Of a DNA stretch of 48,219 nucleotides, positions 33,179 through 40,703 are shown piece after piece. Numbering within the stretch: the first letter of the stretch is position 1; each line of letters starts with the position of its first letter. The position numbers and the translations under genes were made by a program. Location: assembly GCA_949285145.1 (NCBI GenBank), contig CASDXQ010000019.1:1-48219 (forward strand), written 5' to 3'. The notes under the pieces were generated by a model. The model ran no database searches, was not told where the DNA came from, and saw nothing but the letters and a program-made list of their open reading frames with translations. This DNA is from an uncultured Spirochaetales bacterium (GTDB lineage: Bacteria > Spirochaetota > Spirochaetia > Sphaerochaetales > Sphaerochaetaceae).

Positions 33179-34162
33179 ATGTTCAATTTTGAAAGCCAGA
33201 AACACAGAAGCATCATGTACCGCAGGATACGTTCTTTTTTTGATGAGAGGGGCTATCTTGAAATATTCACTCCGACACTGAGTCCGACGCTCATTCCCGA
33301 AAGCACCATCCAGAATTTCAGGACAAGATTCATAAATGAGTTCGTGGCTGACAGAGATTTCTATCTGATCCCCTCTCCTGAGATTTTCATGAAGGAAGTG
33401 CTCGCCTCAGGAAGTCCGTCCGTATACCAGATAAGCAGCTGTTTCCGCAACAGCGAGCAGCTTGGGGCTGTCCATAATCCCGAGTTCTCAATGCTGGAGT
33501 ATTACACTCTGGATTTTACCGACAAGGATTCAATTGCTCTTACCCGTGAACTGATCACATCTCTGCTGTTCGACTTCTCTCCTTCCTATCTTGAGCGGGA
33601 TTTCACTGTCATGAGCGTGAGGGATGCCGTGCTGGAATACGCAGGATGCGATCTTGATGAACTTCAGAATGTGCAGGATCTCATTGCTGCGGCAAGGAAG
33701 CTCGGTCAGAAGCCGGCAGATGATGAAGCGTGGGATGATGTGTTCAACAGGATATTCATCACATATGTCGAACCCTCGCTTCCTTCAGATCGCATAGTTG
33801 TCCTTACCGACTATCCATATCAGATAGAGTGTCTTGCATCAAAGCAGAAGGACAGACCGTACAGAAACCGCTGGGAAATGTACATAGGCGGAATGGAAGT
33901 TGCAAACTGCTATGAGGAGGAAACGTCCTGCAGCAGAACTGCAGAGTATTACAGAAATGAGACTGCCCGTCTCACAGAAGAGAGGATGGGGACTTCTCTT
34001 CCTGTTCCGTCTGTCTCAAAAGATTTTCCGTCCCTACGTATTCCTGCATCATCAGGAGTCGCCATAGGCCTTGACCGCCTGCTCATGTGCCTGACCGGGA
34101 AGAAAGACATAAAGGATGTACTTCTCTTTCCTTTTGAGGATCTTTTGCATGTTAATTGCTGA
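33179..34162 (+). CDS. epmA: EF-P beta-lysylation protein EpmA (PoxA/GenX, LysRS-like)
   Basis: A truncated class II lysyl-tRNA synthetase paralogue of 327 residues that lacks the tRNA-binding domain and attaches lysine to a conserved lysine of elongation factor P. Class II motifs are visible: SSCFRNSEQLGAVHNPEFSM (motif 2), EFSMLEYY, and GVAIGLDRLLMCL (motif 3). The length and missing N-terminal OB domain separate it from LysS. The efp gene lies 112 bp downstream but has lost the target loop, so the enzyme has no obvious substrate in this window. No epmB is seen. Confidence 0.92.
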   Translation: MFNFESQKHRSIMYRRIRSFFDERGYLEIFTPTLSPTLIPESTIQNFRTRFINEFVADRDFYLIPSPEIFMKEVLASGSPSVYQISSCFRNSEQLGAVHNPEFSMLEYYTLDFTDKDSIALTRELITSLLFDFSPSYLERDFTVMSVRDAVLEYAGCDLDELQNVQDLIAAARKLGQKPADDEAWDDVFNRIFITYVEPSLPSDRIVVLTDYPYQIECLASKQKDRPYRNRWEMYIGGMEVANCYEEETSCSRTAEYYRNETARLTEERMGTSLPVPSVSKDFPSLRIPASSGVAIGLDRLLMCLTGKKDIKDVLLFPFEDLLHVNC

Positions 34163-34274
34163 TGGAAAAAGAAAATGATAAAAGGAGAGGGGGATTCTTT
34201 ACTTTTCCTCTCTCTTTCTATATCATACAGAAGCTGATTAAATTCCTGAATATAATTGAAATAGAGGTATAAAA

Positions 34275-34782
34275 ATGATCAAAGCAGGTCAGATTGACAA
34301 GGGCACAGCTCTTCTTATCAAGGGACAGCCATTTATCTGCATCGAAAGAGAATTCGTCAACCCTTCTCTCAGAGACTATGAAGAGCCAGGATAATGCTGA
34401 GGATATCACTGTTGAGGACAGAGATATCCAGTATCTTTACAATGACGGAACAAACTTCGCATTCATGAATGTCGAGACATTCGAACAGATGGAAGTTCCG
34501 ATGGCAAGTTTCCCTGACTACCAGTACTTCATGAAGGAAGGCGAAACATACAGGGCAACATTCTGGGAAGATCAGGTTCTCGATATCCTCATCCCGGCAA
34601 AGATCGTCTTCACGGTCGCCGAAGCAGAGGAAGCTGTCAAGGGTGATACAGTACAGGGTGCAACAAAGTATGTCACAACAGAAACCGGTCTCCGTGTAAG
34701 AGTTCCTATCTTCATCAAGCAGGGTGAGAAGATCCGTGTCAACACAGAGACAAAGGAATATCTTGAAAGAGTGAACAAGTAA
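34275..34782 (+). pseudogene. efp: Elongation factor P with deletion of the modified-lysine loop and frameshift
   Basis: EF-P relieves ribosome stalling at polyproline. Frame 1 starts with GAGGT before the ATG and reads MIKAGQIDKGTALLIKG then EFVNP, after which it runs out of frame and stops at 34392-34394. Frame 2 resumes as LSETMKSQDNAEDITVED and continues to a normal C-terminus (VRVPIFIKQGEKIRV). Against E. coli EF-P about 19 residues are missing at 34361-34370, including the PGKG loop with the modified Lys34. To restore the frame the lost length must be 2 modulo 3, so about 56 bp. Domains II and III are otherwise well kept. It is either a recent lesion or a sequencing/assembly fault. Confidence 0.85.
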
Positions 34783-34800
34783 GTTTTTCACAGTTGTTTA

Positions 34801-34826
34801 TGCCGGCTTTGAAAAAAATGCCGGCA
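34801..34826 (+). terminator. Hairpin downstream of efp
   Basis: TGCCGGC and GCCGGCA form a seven-pair stem whose loop contains an A-tract. No T-tract follows on the plus strand, so termination is possible but not certain. Confidence 0.4.
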
Positions 34827-34832
34827 CAGCGC

Positions 34833-34861
34833 TTGATTAACTTGCAATCATCGGCTAAAAT
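34833..34861 (+). promoter_or_regulatory. Promoter of tRNA-Ile2
   Basis: TTGATT and TAAAAT are separated by 17 bp, and the predicted start is about ten bases before the tRNA. Confidence 0.6.
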
Positions 34862-34877
34862 CAGCGATGTTGTTTTC

Positions 34878-34950
34878 GGGCCTATAGCTCAGTGGTTAGA
34901 GCCGCGGACTCATAACCCGTTGGTCGCTAGTTCAAATCTAGCTGGGCCCA
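34878..34950 (+). tRNA. tRNA-Ile(CAU), the lysidine-modified isoleucine tRNA
   Basis: A 73-nt cloverleaf with anticodon CAT at 34911-34913. Acceptor GGGCCTA pairs with TGGGCCC (one T-G wobble), the discriminator is A and CCA is not encoded. The C4-G69 and C5-G68 pairs, and the overall likeness to E. coli tRNA-Ile2 (GCTCAGTGGTTAGAGC, then TTGGTCGCT), favour the minor isoleucine tRNA whose C34 is converted to lysidine by TilS, rather than elongator Met. Pair 31-39 is A-C, an unusual mismatch next to the anticodon loop. Confidence 0.85.
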
Positions 34951-34993
34951 TCTTAAGACACAGAAGGTGATACAAAGCCTTCTTTTGAAAAGC

Positions 34994-35030
34994 AAGGAGC
35001 GGTATTACAAGGAGCCGCTCCTTATTTCTT
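34994..35030 (+). terminator. Terminator after tRNA-Ile2
   Basis: AAGGAGCGG and CCGCTCCTT form a nine-pair stem with a 12-base loop, followed by the T-rich ATTTCTT. Confidence 0.75.
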
Positions 35031-35365
35031 TATATACAAAGAGTTACGATGTAAGCTGCCAAAATCCGACTATCATCTGGAGACCATCAATAGCCTAGAA
35101 AACAGGTGTTTTCAAGACTTATTCCGGCAAACTCTGTATTTCCTTGGAAATTTTAGCCACCTCTCTTTGAGTTTCACCCAATTGTATCGAGTTTTGCCAG
35201 ATAGTGTGAAAAGATGACTACAACTATTAATTGGAATCAAAGTTATTGATCACGATGATTTTCTGCTGCGGCGATAGAGCAAAACCTGTCATCTCTATAA
35301 TCAATCGCATGACTACAGATAATATTCATTGAAATGGCGGAGTATAACCACCCCGCCTCTTTCCG
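35031..35365. other. Noncoding or decayed stretch
   Basis: No intact gene is seen. On the minus strand, at about 35119-35220, a short open piece ends in GETQREVAKISKEIQSLPE and a stop, looking like the C-terminal remnant of a protein. A 27-codon minus-strand ORF lies near 35227-35310 without a ribosome binding site. The stretch separates the tRNA from the alkylation-repair cassette and looks like degraded DNA. Confidence 0.4.
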
Positions 35366-35498
35366 TCACACATCACCGAAGATATGCTCGGGAGTCCCTT
35401 CCGGCCAGCTTCTGAAATCAGCCGGTTCGATTCTGAGGAGTTCATCTTTGCAATCCACGTACTTAACCCCGCCGATTTCAATCCTCTGGAGGGACTAG
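35366..35498 (-). pseudogene. Remnant of an unidentified gene behind the methyltransferase
   Basis: Directly after the methyltransferase stop the minus strand encodes, without a start codon, IEIGGVKYVDCKDELLRIEP followed by ADFRSWPEGTPEHIFGDV and a stop. The sequence reads like genuine protein (Trp, Pro and Gly spacing, no low complexity) but begins at an in-frame stop. It probably is the 3' end of a gene whose front has been lost. Family not recognised. Confidence 0.4.
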
Positions 35499-36269
35499 CT
35501 ATTTCCTGCCTATCAGAAGAATCCAATGCTGGTCAAACCAGATTGCATCATCCTTCATATATGGAAAGAAACCGGTTCTGCTTCCTCCCTGCATTTCTTC
35601 AAGCATCTTCTGCGCGATGAAATCCTTAGTCTTATCGTCTGCCTTTGTGAGATCCAGCCATGCTGATAATCGCTGAGACCTGTCTGCTGACTCTTCAAAT
35701 GCTATGGTTAAACCGCAGGACAAGAACATCGTTTCCATTTCAATTCTGCTAAGCATCCTCTCGTGAGAATTATCACGCATTTTCTCCAGCGAATCCCTTT
35801 CAGTCCGCAACTCTTCGTCTGTTGCTTCCATATCGATCAGCACCAGCTTTCCCGAAGGTTTCAGCACTCTGGCCAGATCCCGAAAAGAAGTTTCAGGATC
35901 TGGAAAATGATGGAATGCCAGACGTGATATGACAATATCGAAGCTGTTATCCAGAAACGGCAGGTCTTCTGCCAGCCCTTTTATGAATACCATGTTATCA
36001 AGACTGCGCTTCTCTGCTTCAGCCTTACCCTTTATCAGCATCGCAGGGGTGGCATCCAGACAGACAATAGTCTTAACATATGGAGCAAGACTCCTTCCGC
36101 ATAAACATGTTCCAGAAGCAACTTCAAGAATGCTATCTGTTTTGCTGGGAGAAATGCAGCATCTGATATGCTCCATATAGCTCTCATCCGTGAAATTGCT
36201 GATGTTTTCAAAACCGCATGCTTGTATGGAGAAGGATTGCCGTACTTCCTTCAGATTGTTCCTTTTCAT
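35499..36269 (-). CDS. Class I SAM-dependent methyltransferase
   Basis: A 256-residue UbiE-like methyltransferase. Motif I is ILEVASGTCLCGRSLAP, with a cysteine where glycine is usual; VCLDATPAMLIKGKAEAE and LPFLDNSFDIVISRLAFHHF follow, and VLKPSGKLVLIDM is the post-III strand. Substrate unknown. It overlaps ogt by 4 bp and is the last gene of the alkA-ABM-ogt cassette, so it may act on alkylation-related small molecules or simply travel with the set. Confidence 0.86.
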   Translation of the reverse strand: MKRNNLKEVRQSFSIQACGFENISNFTDESYMEHIRCCISPSKTDSILEVASGTCLCGRSLAPYVKTIVCLDATPAMLIKGKAEAEKRSLDNMVFIKGLAEDLPFLDNSFDIVISRLAFHHFPDPETSFRDLARVLKPSGKLVLIDMEATDEELRTERDSLEKMRDNSHERMLSRIEMETMFLSCGLTIAFEESADRSQRLSAWLDLTKADDKTKDFIAQKMLEEMQGGSRTGFFPYMKDDAIWFDQHWILLIGRK

Positions 36270-36799
36270 AATGCTGTACCTTTCCGGGGGATATAGAACC
36301 CTGTCATGTCGATGCCTTCAAGTTCAAGAAGCCTGATCTTTCTGCTGATCCCTCCGCCATAACCCGTGAGATTGCCATTTGCCCCTACTACGCGGTGGCA
36401 TGGGATGATTATCGAGATCTCATTGTGCCCGACAGCTCCACCGACAGCTCGTGCTGACATCTTCCTGATGCCTCTTCGTGAAGCTATTGTTTGGGCAATC
36501 TCGCCATATGTCATGGTTTTCCCATAAGGAATTGAAAGCATGATCTCACATACTTCCCTATGAAATGACGTTCCTTCCACATGAAGAGGAGGAATGAAAT
36601 CCGGATCCTGCCCTGAAAAATAGATATCAAGCCATTTCTTTGCCTGCATGAGGATATCTGTTTCCTTCTCGATATGATCAGAGGCAAGATGAAGAGCGAA
36701 ATAGCGCTGATCTTCAAACCAGAGACCTGTCAATCCCGCATCATCAGATGCGAGCAGGATGTCTCCTAAAGGTGATTTGTAACGTGCTGTATACTGCAT
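36266..36799 (-). CDS. ogt: Methylated-DNA-[protein]-cysteine S-methyltransferase
   Basis: Repairs O6-alkylguanine by transferring the alkyl group to its own cysteine, in a single-use reaction. The active-site motif PCHRV is in IIPCHRVVGANGNLTGYGGG, preceded by the helix-turn-helix region GKTMTYGEIAQTIASRRG. The 177-residue size is normal. The ATG abuts the stop of the upstream ABM gene. It lies between a methyladenine glycosylase and a methyltransferase, a clear repair context. Confidence 0.94.
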   Translation of the reverse strand: MQYTARYKSPLGDILLASDDAGLTGLWFEDQRYFALHLASDHIEKETDILMQAKKWLDIYFSGQDPDFIPPLHVEGTSFHREVCEIMLSIPYGKTMTYGEIAQTIASRRGIRKMSARAVGGAVGHNEISIIIPCHRVVGANGNLTGYGGGISRKIRLLELEGIDMTGFYIPRKGTAL

Positions 36800-37159
36800 T
36801 CATTCCTCCAGTGAAAAGCATTCATTTGAATCTGAAGGAGCCTCTTTTCTATCTTGATCAGTATAGGATCGAATTGCAGAGCAGACTGTAATCCTGTAGC
36901 TTTCAAAGAGCTTCTCTCTGCCCTCCTGCTGACTCATCCGATGTTCAGCCATGTTCCTCCAGCGCTCAACAGCTGCTTCGTCTGACCATACATTCATTGA
37001 AAGGAGCTTCCCTTCTTCTGCAAGGGAAGAGAACCGTTCTGCCCTTATGAATCCTTCAAACCCTTTCAGAAGAGGTTTCAGCGCAGCAGCCAAATCAAGA
37101 TACCTCTTCATTCCATCTGTCGTCGGCTTCACCTCAAAAAGCACAATGATATCAGCCAT
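36800..37159 (-). CDS. Antibiotic biosynthesis monooxygenase (ABM)-domain protein
   Basis: A 119-residue dimeric alpha-beta barrel domain: ADIIVLFEVKPTTDGMKRYLDLAA, FEGFIRAERFSS and LLSMNVWSDEAAVERWRNMAEH are the usual strands and helix. Such proteins range from haem-degrading or quinol oxygenases to stress proteins of unknown role. AGGAGGAAAT precedes the ATG inside the end of alkA. Its place among alkylation-repair genes suggests a role in detoxifying reactive small molecules, which is inference. Confidence 0.78.
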   Translation of the reverse strand: MADIIVLFEVKPTTDGMKRYLDLAAALKPLLKGFEGFIRAERFSSLAEEGKLLSMNVWSDEAAVERWRNMAEHRMSQQEGREKLFESYRITVCSAIRSYTDQDRKEAPSDSNECFSLEE

Positions 37160-37163
37160 ATAC

Positions 37164-37811
37164 TTATTTCCTCCTGTTATTCCTTATTGCAGGATCTTTC
37201 ATTTCAGGAATCGCGCCTCCCGCTACCGACCAGATATACAAGCTGGCTGTACTGCAGTACGGATGGAATCTCCTCCTGTATTTTTCAAATAATTCTCTGG
37301 TTATTGCTTTGTGATGATAAATCATCCTGAGGCCACGCTGGATTGCAAGGTCCTGATAGCTGAATATATCAGGACGCTGAAGACAGAAAAGGAGTATCAT
37401 CTCGGCAGTCCATACTCCGATGCCTTTCAGTTCTGCCAGCTTCTTTACTGCTTCCCAGTCAGGAAGCAAAGATATATCATCCAGACAGAATTCACCGGCA
37501 ATGACTTTCAAGGCGAAATCCTTGATATACTCCGCTTTCCTGTATGTGATTCCAAGGCTCTGCAGATCCTCTTCAGAAGATTCTGCAATATTTTCCGCGG
37601 AAACATTCCCCAGCCTGTCCTGCATCTTTTTCCAGATTGTAGCCTGAGCTTTTGTCGATATCTGCTGTCCAATGATATGATGGACTATTGAAGAGAAGAG
37701 ATCGGTATCTGCTTCTCTGTAGATGTGTCCAACGGAATCTATCACCTCAGCAAGTCTGGCATCCCTTTTCTTCAGATAGCAGATTTCAGCATCCCCATAC
37801 TCAAAATACAT
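37164..37811 (-). CDS. DNA-3-methyladenine glycosylase II (AlkA-like HhH-GPD)
   Basis: Excises alkylated bases. The 215-residue protein carries the helix-hairpin-helix LKGIGVWTAEMILLF and the catalytic aspartate in DIFSYQDLAIQRGL, with VHHIIGQQISTKAQATIW as the family's N-terminal signature. It lacks the N-terminal TBP-like domain of E. coli AlkA and the iron-sulfur loop of MutY/Nth, and so resembles the short bacterial type. First gene of the cassette; AAGGAG lies before the ATG. An AraC regulator is divergent. Confidence 0.9.
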   Translation of the reverse strand: MYFEYGDAEICYLKKRDARLAEVIDSVGHIYREADTDLFSSIVHHIIGQQISTKAQATIWKKMQDRLGNVSAENIAESSEEDLQSLGITYRKAEYIKDFALKVIAGEFCLDDISLLPDWEAVKKLAELKGIGVWTAEMILLFCLQRPDIFSYQDLAIQRGLRMIYHHKAITRELFEKYRRRFHPYCSTASLYIWSVAGGAIPEMKDPAIRNNRRK

Positions 37812-37860
37812 TTCAGCTCCTTATGTTTATTATGATATTTTCAGAATTACGGAAATAATA

Positions 37861-37890
37861 TTGGATAATTACCAATTTTTATAATAATAT
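37861..37890 (+). promoter_or_regulatory. Candidate leaderless promoter of the AraC gene
   Basis: TTGGAT and TAATAT are separated by 18 bp, the latter ending seven bases before ATG; an overlapping TATAAT (37880-37885) would give a five-base leader. No Shine-Dalgarno sequence is visible. Confidence 0.4.
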
Positions 37891-37897
37891 TTTCAAA

Positions 37898-38785
37898 ATG
37901 GATACCAATTCAAAAACTGAATTCCTTAATTCCCGCAACCCAAAGGAAGGAACATCCTTTCCTTACACTGTGCTTAAAGTCATTGACGATATTTCTGAGC
38001 CACGGCCTGAGGGCTTCAGGATAATGCACTGGCATGAAGATATTCAGTTCATACTCCTCTCTGAAGGAAGAATCAGGATAAGGATACTCGATGAATGTCT
38101 TGAACTTAGAGAAGGTGAAGGATGTTTCATAAACAGCAATGTCATACATATGGTGGAACGCATCGGGAAGTGCAGATACAACAGCTTCATCTTTCCCGTG
38201 AGGTTCACAGGTTTCTATGCAGGAAGTCCTGCCATGCATATTGCTGGAAGACTATTTGGCAATAGCGATGTTCCGCTGATTGTTTTCCGGGATGATGCTG
38301 ATTGGCAGCATGAATGCCTTATGCTGCTTCAGACCTTAAGCAATCTTGAAACCTATTCCGATGAATTCTACCAGTATGAGATACTGACAAGGATATCCCA
38401 GCTCAGCCTGACAATGCTCAGGAACATCAAGACAGGAGAAACAAAAGAAGCAAGCATCACCAATGTCAGAATGCAGCGGATGCTGGATTTCATCAGCCGC
38501 AATTACCAATGCAGGATTCTGTTATCTGACATCGCCGGAAGCGCATTCATCAGCAGATCCGAATGCATACGCTGTTTCAGAAGAACTTTGAATACAACAC
38601 CATATGATTACCTCATTGAATTCAGATTATCAAAAGCAGCAGATCTTCTGAAAACTTCGGATGATTCCATCACCGATATCGCATTGAAGACCGGCTTCCA
38701 GCAGCCAAGCCAGTTCGGTCAGCTGTTCAGGAAAAGCAGAGGCTGTACTCCTTTGCAGTATCGGAGATCAGTTGAAACAGGTTAG
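37898..38785 (+). CDS. AraC-family transcriptional regulator
   Basis: A 295-residue activator type. The N-terminal half is a cupin sensor (MHWHEDIQFILLSEG, LELREGEGCFINSNVIHMV). The C-terminal two helix-turn-helix motifs are RILLSDIAGSAFISRSECIR and DSITDIALKTGFQQPSQFG, then FRKSRGCTPLQYRRS. It is divergent from the alkA-ABM-ogt-methyltransferase cassette with 86 bp between, so it probably controls it. Unlike Ada it has no methyl-acceptor domain, so the signal must be a small molecule. Confidence 0.9.
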   Translation: MDTNSKTEFLNSRNPKEGTSFPYTVLKVIDDISEPRPEGFRIMHWHEDIQFILLSEGRIRIRILDECLELREGEGCFINSNVIHMVERIGKCRYNSFIFPVRFTGFYAGSPAMHIAGRLFGNSDVPLIVFRDDADWQHECLMLLQTLSNLETYSDEFYQYEILTRISQLSLTMLRNIKTGETKEASITNVRMQRMLDFISRNYQCRILLSDIAGSAFISRSECIRCFRRTLNTTPYDYLIEFRLSKAADLLKTSDDSITDIALKTGFQQPSQFGQLFRKSRGCTPLQYRRSVETG

Positions 38786-39025
38786 CCAATTCCTCTGATA
38801 TCCAGCTCATTTTCTGAGGGGACAAGCTCGAGAATCTCTCCTGTCCTCAGGTTCTGGCCGCAATAGGCAGTGCCGACGACAAGTCTCTCATCCGGCTCCA
38901 GCTTTATCAGAAGCTCCTTGGCTTTCGTCAGCGCCTCACGCACATCGAGATAGCACCATGTCTAGGTGTCATCATTGTTTTTGAACTCGACACAAACCGC
39001 TTTCGCAGTAATGATGTGATATTAT
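38783..39025 (-). pseudogene. Decayed minus-strand gene of unknown family
   Basis: The minus strand encodes KAVCVEFKNNDDT, a stop, then TWCYLDVREALTKAKELLIK, LEPDERLVVGTAYCGQNLRT and GEILELVPSENELDIRGIG before the final stop. The reading frame continues sensibly through the internal TAG, so this is a once-coding sequence broken by a nonsense mutation and lacking a start. Its end touches the AraC stop. Family not recognised. Confidence 0.5.
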
Positions 39026-39029
39026 CAAC

Positions 39030-39323
39030 TTGAGTAAGCAAAGAATCAAAGAGCTATCAGCTGATAGGCGGATAAGGTGGCCAGCCCATATTGCTCAACG
39101 GATGATGGAAAGATCCATCTCTAGATCTAATGTGATAAGTGTAATACGCACAGGTGAGATTATAGAAGACTATCCAGAAGATTTTCCTCTCCCAAGTTGC
39201 CTCATATTAGGGATAGTCAATAAAAACCCAATAACACAAGATGAAAAAGAAATTGTTATAATATCAGTGTATCGGCCTGATTTGAATAAGTTCGAGCCGA
39301 ATTTCAGGACAAGGAGGAAATGA
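39030..39323 (+). CDS. DUF4258-domain protein, candidate toxin
   Basis: A 97-residue basic protein with the DUF4258 pattern: HIAQRMMERSISRSNVISVI, then GEIIEDYPEDFPLPSCLILG, IVIISVYRPDLNKFEPNF and a basic end. The domain is related in pattern to RelE/BrnT-like small toxins but its activity is not established. The start is TTG 39030; no ATG or clear ribosome binding site lies nearby. The next gene follows after one base and encodes a YgiT-type zinc finger, the usual partner. Confidence 0.75.
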   Translation: MSKQRIKELSADRRIRWPAHIAQRMMERSISRSNVISVIRTGEIIEDYPEDFPLPSCLILGIVNKNPITQDEKEIVIISVYRPDLNKFEPNFRTRRK

Positions 39324-39324
39324 T

Positions 39325-39549
39325 ATGTGTTCATATTGCCGTGGAAAAGAGCTTAAAGAATCTACAACAACATATGTAGCTGTACTCGGTGAGTATACGA
39401 TCATGATAAAGAATGTCCCTTGTCTGGAATGCGTCCAGTGTGGGGAGAAGTATTATACCGACGAGGTCATGCAGAATATCGAGCGAATCGTAACAAAAGC
39501 AAAAGAGTTGAATAGCGAATTTTTCGTGGCTGAATATAAAGTCGCCTGA
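39325..39549 (+). CDS. YgiT-type zinc-finger protein, candidate antitoxin
   Basis: A 74-residue protein with two CxxC knuckles, CSYC at the start and CLECVQCGEKYYTDEV in the middle, as in the N-terminal half of the MqsA antitoxin. The DNA-binding helix-turn-helix of full MqsA is missing. AAGGAGG in the end of the upstream gene serves as ribosome binding site. In other genomes such fingers commonly sit next to DUF4258 proteins; pairing as toxin and antitoxin is inferred. No promoter is evident in the 275 bp that follow it. Confidence 0.75.
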   Translation: MCSYCRGKELKESTTTYVAVLGEYTIMIKNVPCLECVQCGEKYYTDEVMQNIERIVTKAKELNSEFFVAEYKVA

Positions 39550-39824
39550 AAGCTAACCACTTTTGTTCACTTCGACCACACTTTCAGCTATTCCGGCCGA
39601 TTGTGCTATACAGTATGCGTAAATACATTTTACCGAACTGAAACTAAATAATGATCAGACACTTTCACGCTACTGTACATGGAATGGAAAGCATGTTATG
39701 TTGCATGCATAGGCAAGCTGACTGGTTGGTTTCAAAAACAGGAAGCAGAGCTGTTGACTTTTGCTTTCTGAAATTCACCTTTTGCCGTTTCTGTATCAAA
39801 CGTCATTCATTATGAGGAGCTGAT

Positions 39825-40505
39825 ATGAAAAGGACGTTTTTCACAGAAGTTTCGTATGTTGCTGGCATAATTGCGCTTGCACTGGGCACGGCACTGATGG
39901 AAAGGGCTGATTTCGGCATGTCTATGGTTGTCGCCCCAGCGTATCTCATCTATCTGAAAGTATCACAGTATCTTGTATGGTTTACATTCGGCATGGCGGA
40001 ATACTGTCTGCAGGCATTGCTGATTATTGTGCTGGCAATAGTTCTGCACAGCTTCCGGATCAGGTATCTTTTTTCATTCATAACCGCATTCATCTATGGC
40101 AACATGCTTGATTTCATGATGAAAGCAGTGAATCTGGTTTCCGGTGATGGAATTTTTCTGAGAACAGTGTTTTATCTCATCGGGCTGGCCGTATGTGCAA
40201 TAGGTGTGTCGCTTTTATTCAAGACATACATTTCACCTGAAGCGTATGAGCTGTTTGTGAAGGAAATATCATCAAAATACGGTTTTGATATCAGCAGGAC
40301 AAAGACCGTGTATGACTGCTGCAGCTGCCTGATTGCCATTGTAATGTCTTTTGCTTTTACCGGTTTCGGACATTTTGAAGGTGTGAAACTCGGAACAGTT
40401 CTCTGTGCTCTGGTGAACGGCTGGCTGATCGGACAGTGCACCAGTTTTTTTGACAGACACTTTGAATTTAAGGACGCCTTCGGTTTCAGAAAGATTTTCG
40501 AGTGA
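39825..40505 (+). CDS. YczE/YitT-like integral membrane protein
   Basis: A 226-residue membrane protein with about five or six helices: VSYVAGIIALALGTALMERA, LQALLIIVLAIVLHSF, TVFYLIGLAVCAIGVSLLF and LIAIVMSFAFTGFGHFEGV. The phrase GTALMERADFGMS and the end GTVLCALVNGWLIGQ match the YczE/YyaS group, whose transport role is unproven. GAGGAGC precedes the ATG. It stands alone. Confidence 0.72.
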   Translation: MKRTFFTEVSYVAGIIALALGTALMERADFGMSMVVAPAYLIYLKVSQYLVWFTFGMAEYCLQALLIIVLAIVLHSFRIRYLFSFITAFIYGNMLDFMMKAVNLVSGDGIFLRTVFYLIGLAVCAIGVSLLFKTYISPEAYELFVKEISSKYGFDISRTKTVYDCCSCLIAIVMSFAFTGFGHFEGVKLGTVLCALVNGWLIGQCTSFFDRHFEFKDAFGFRKIFE

Positions 40506-40621
40506 ACTGCTTGTTTTCATTGCAGTTTTTACAGAAGATTCATGAAAAAAATTTCATTTGTATGATACATGTAGTGGCAGTATTGATGAATATCGTAATC
40601 TTCATTTGAAAAAAATTTACC

Positions 40622-40682
40622 ATCACAAAACTTGGAAGTTAATTTCCACAATTTGTGGAAGTTGTTTTCCAACTTTTGTGAT
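40622..40682. repeat. 61-bp nested palindrome
   Basis: The outer arms ATCACAAAACTTGGAA and TTCCAACTTTTGTGAT pair with one mismatch; the inner arms TTCCACA and TGTGGAA pair perfectly around ATT; the bases between can pair with wobbles. The whole element could fold as one long hairpin. On the minus strand it is followed by AAATTTTTTT, so it may terminate the alkylation-repair gene ending at 40704. It also contains four TGGAA/TTCCA half-sites at roughly helical spacing. Confidence 0.7.
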
Positions 40683-40703
40683 AAAGAGGAGAAACACAGG
40701 CAT

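Noticed and set aside
34878-34950. Elongator tRNA-Met
   Set aside because: CAU anticodon fits, but the acceptor-stem pairs and overall sequence follow tRNA-Ile2 more closely.
39550-39824. Small gene or RNA in the 275-bp gap before the YczE-like gene
   Set aside because: No ORF with a ribosome binding site and no convincing structured RNA was found; only AT-rich spacer with possible weak promoter elements.
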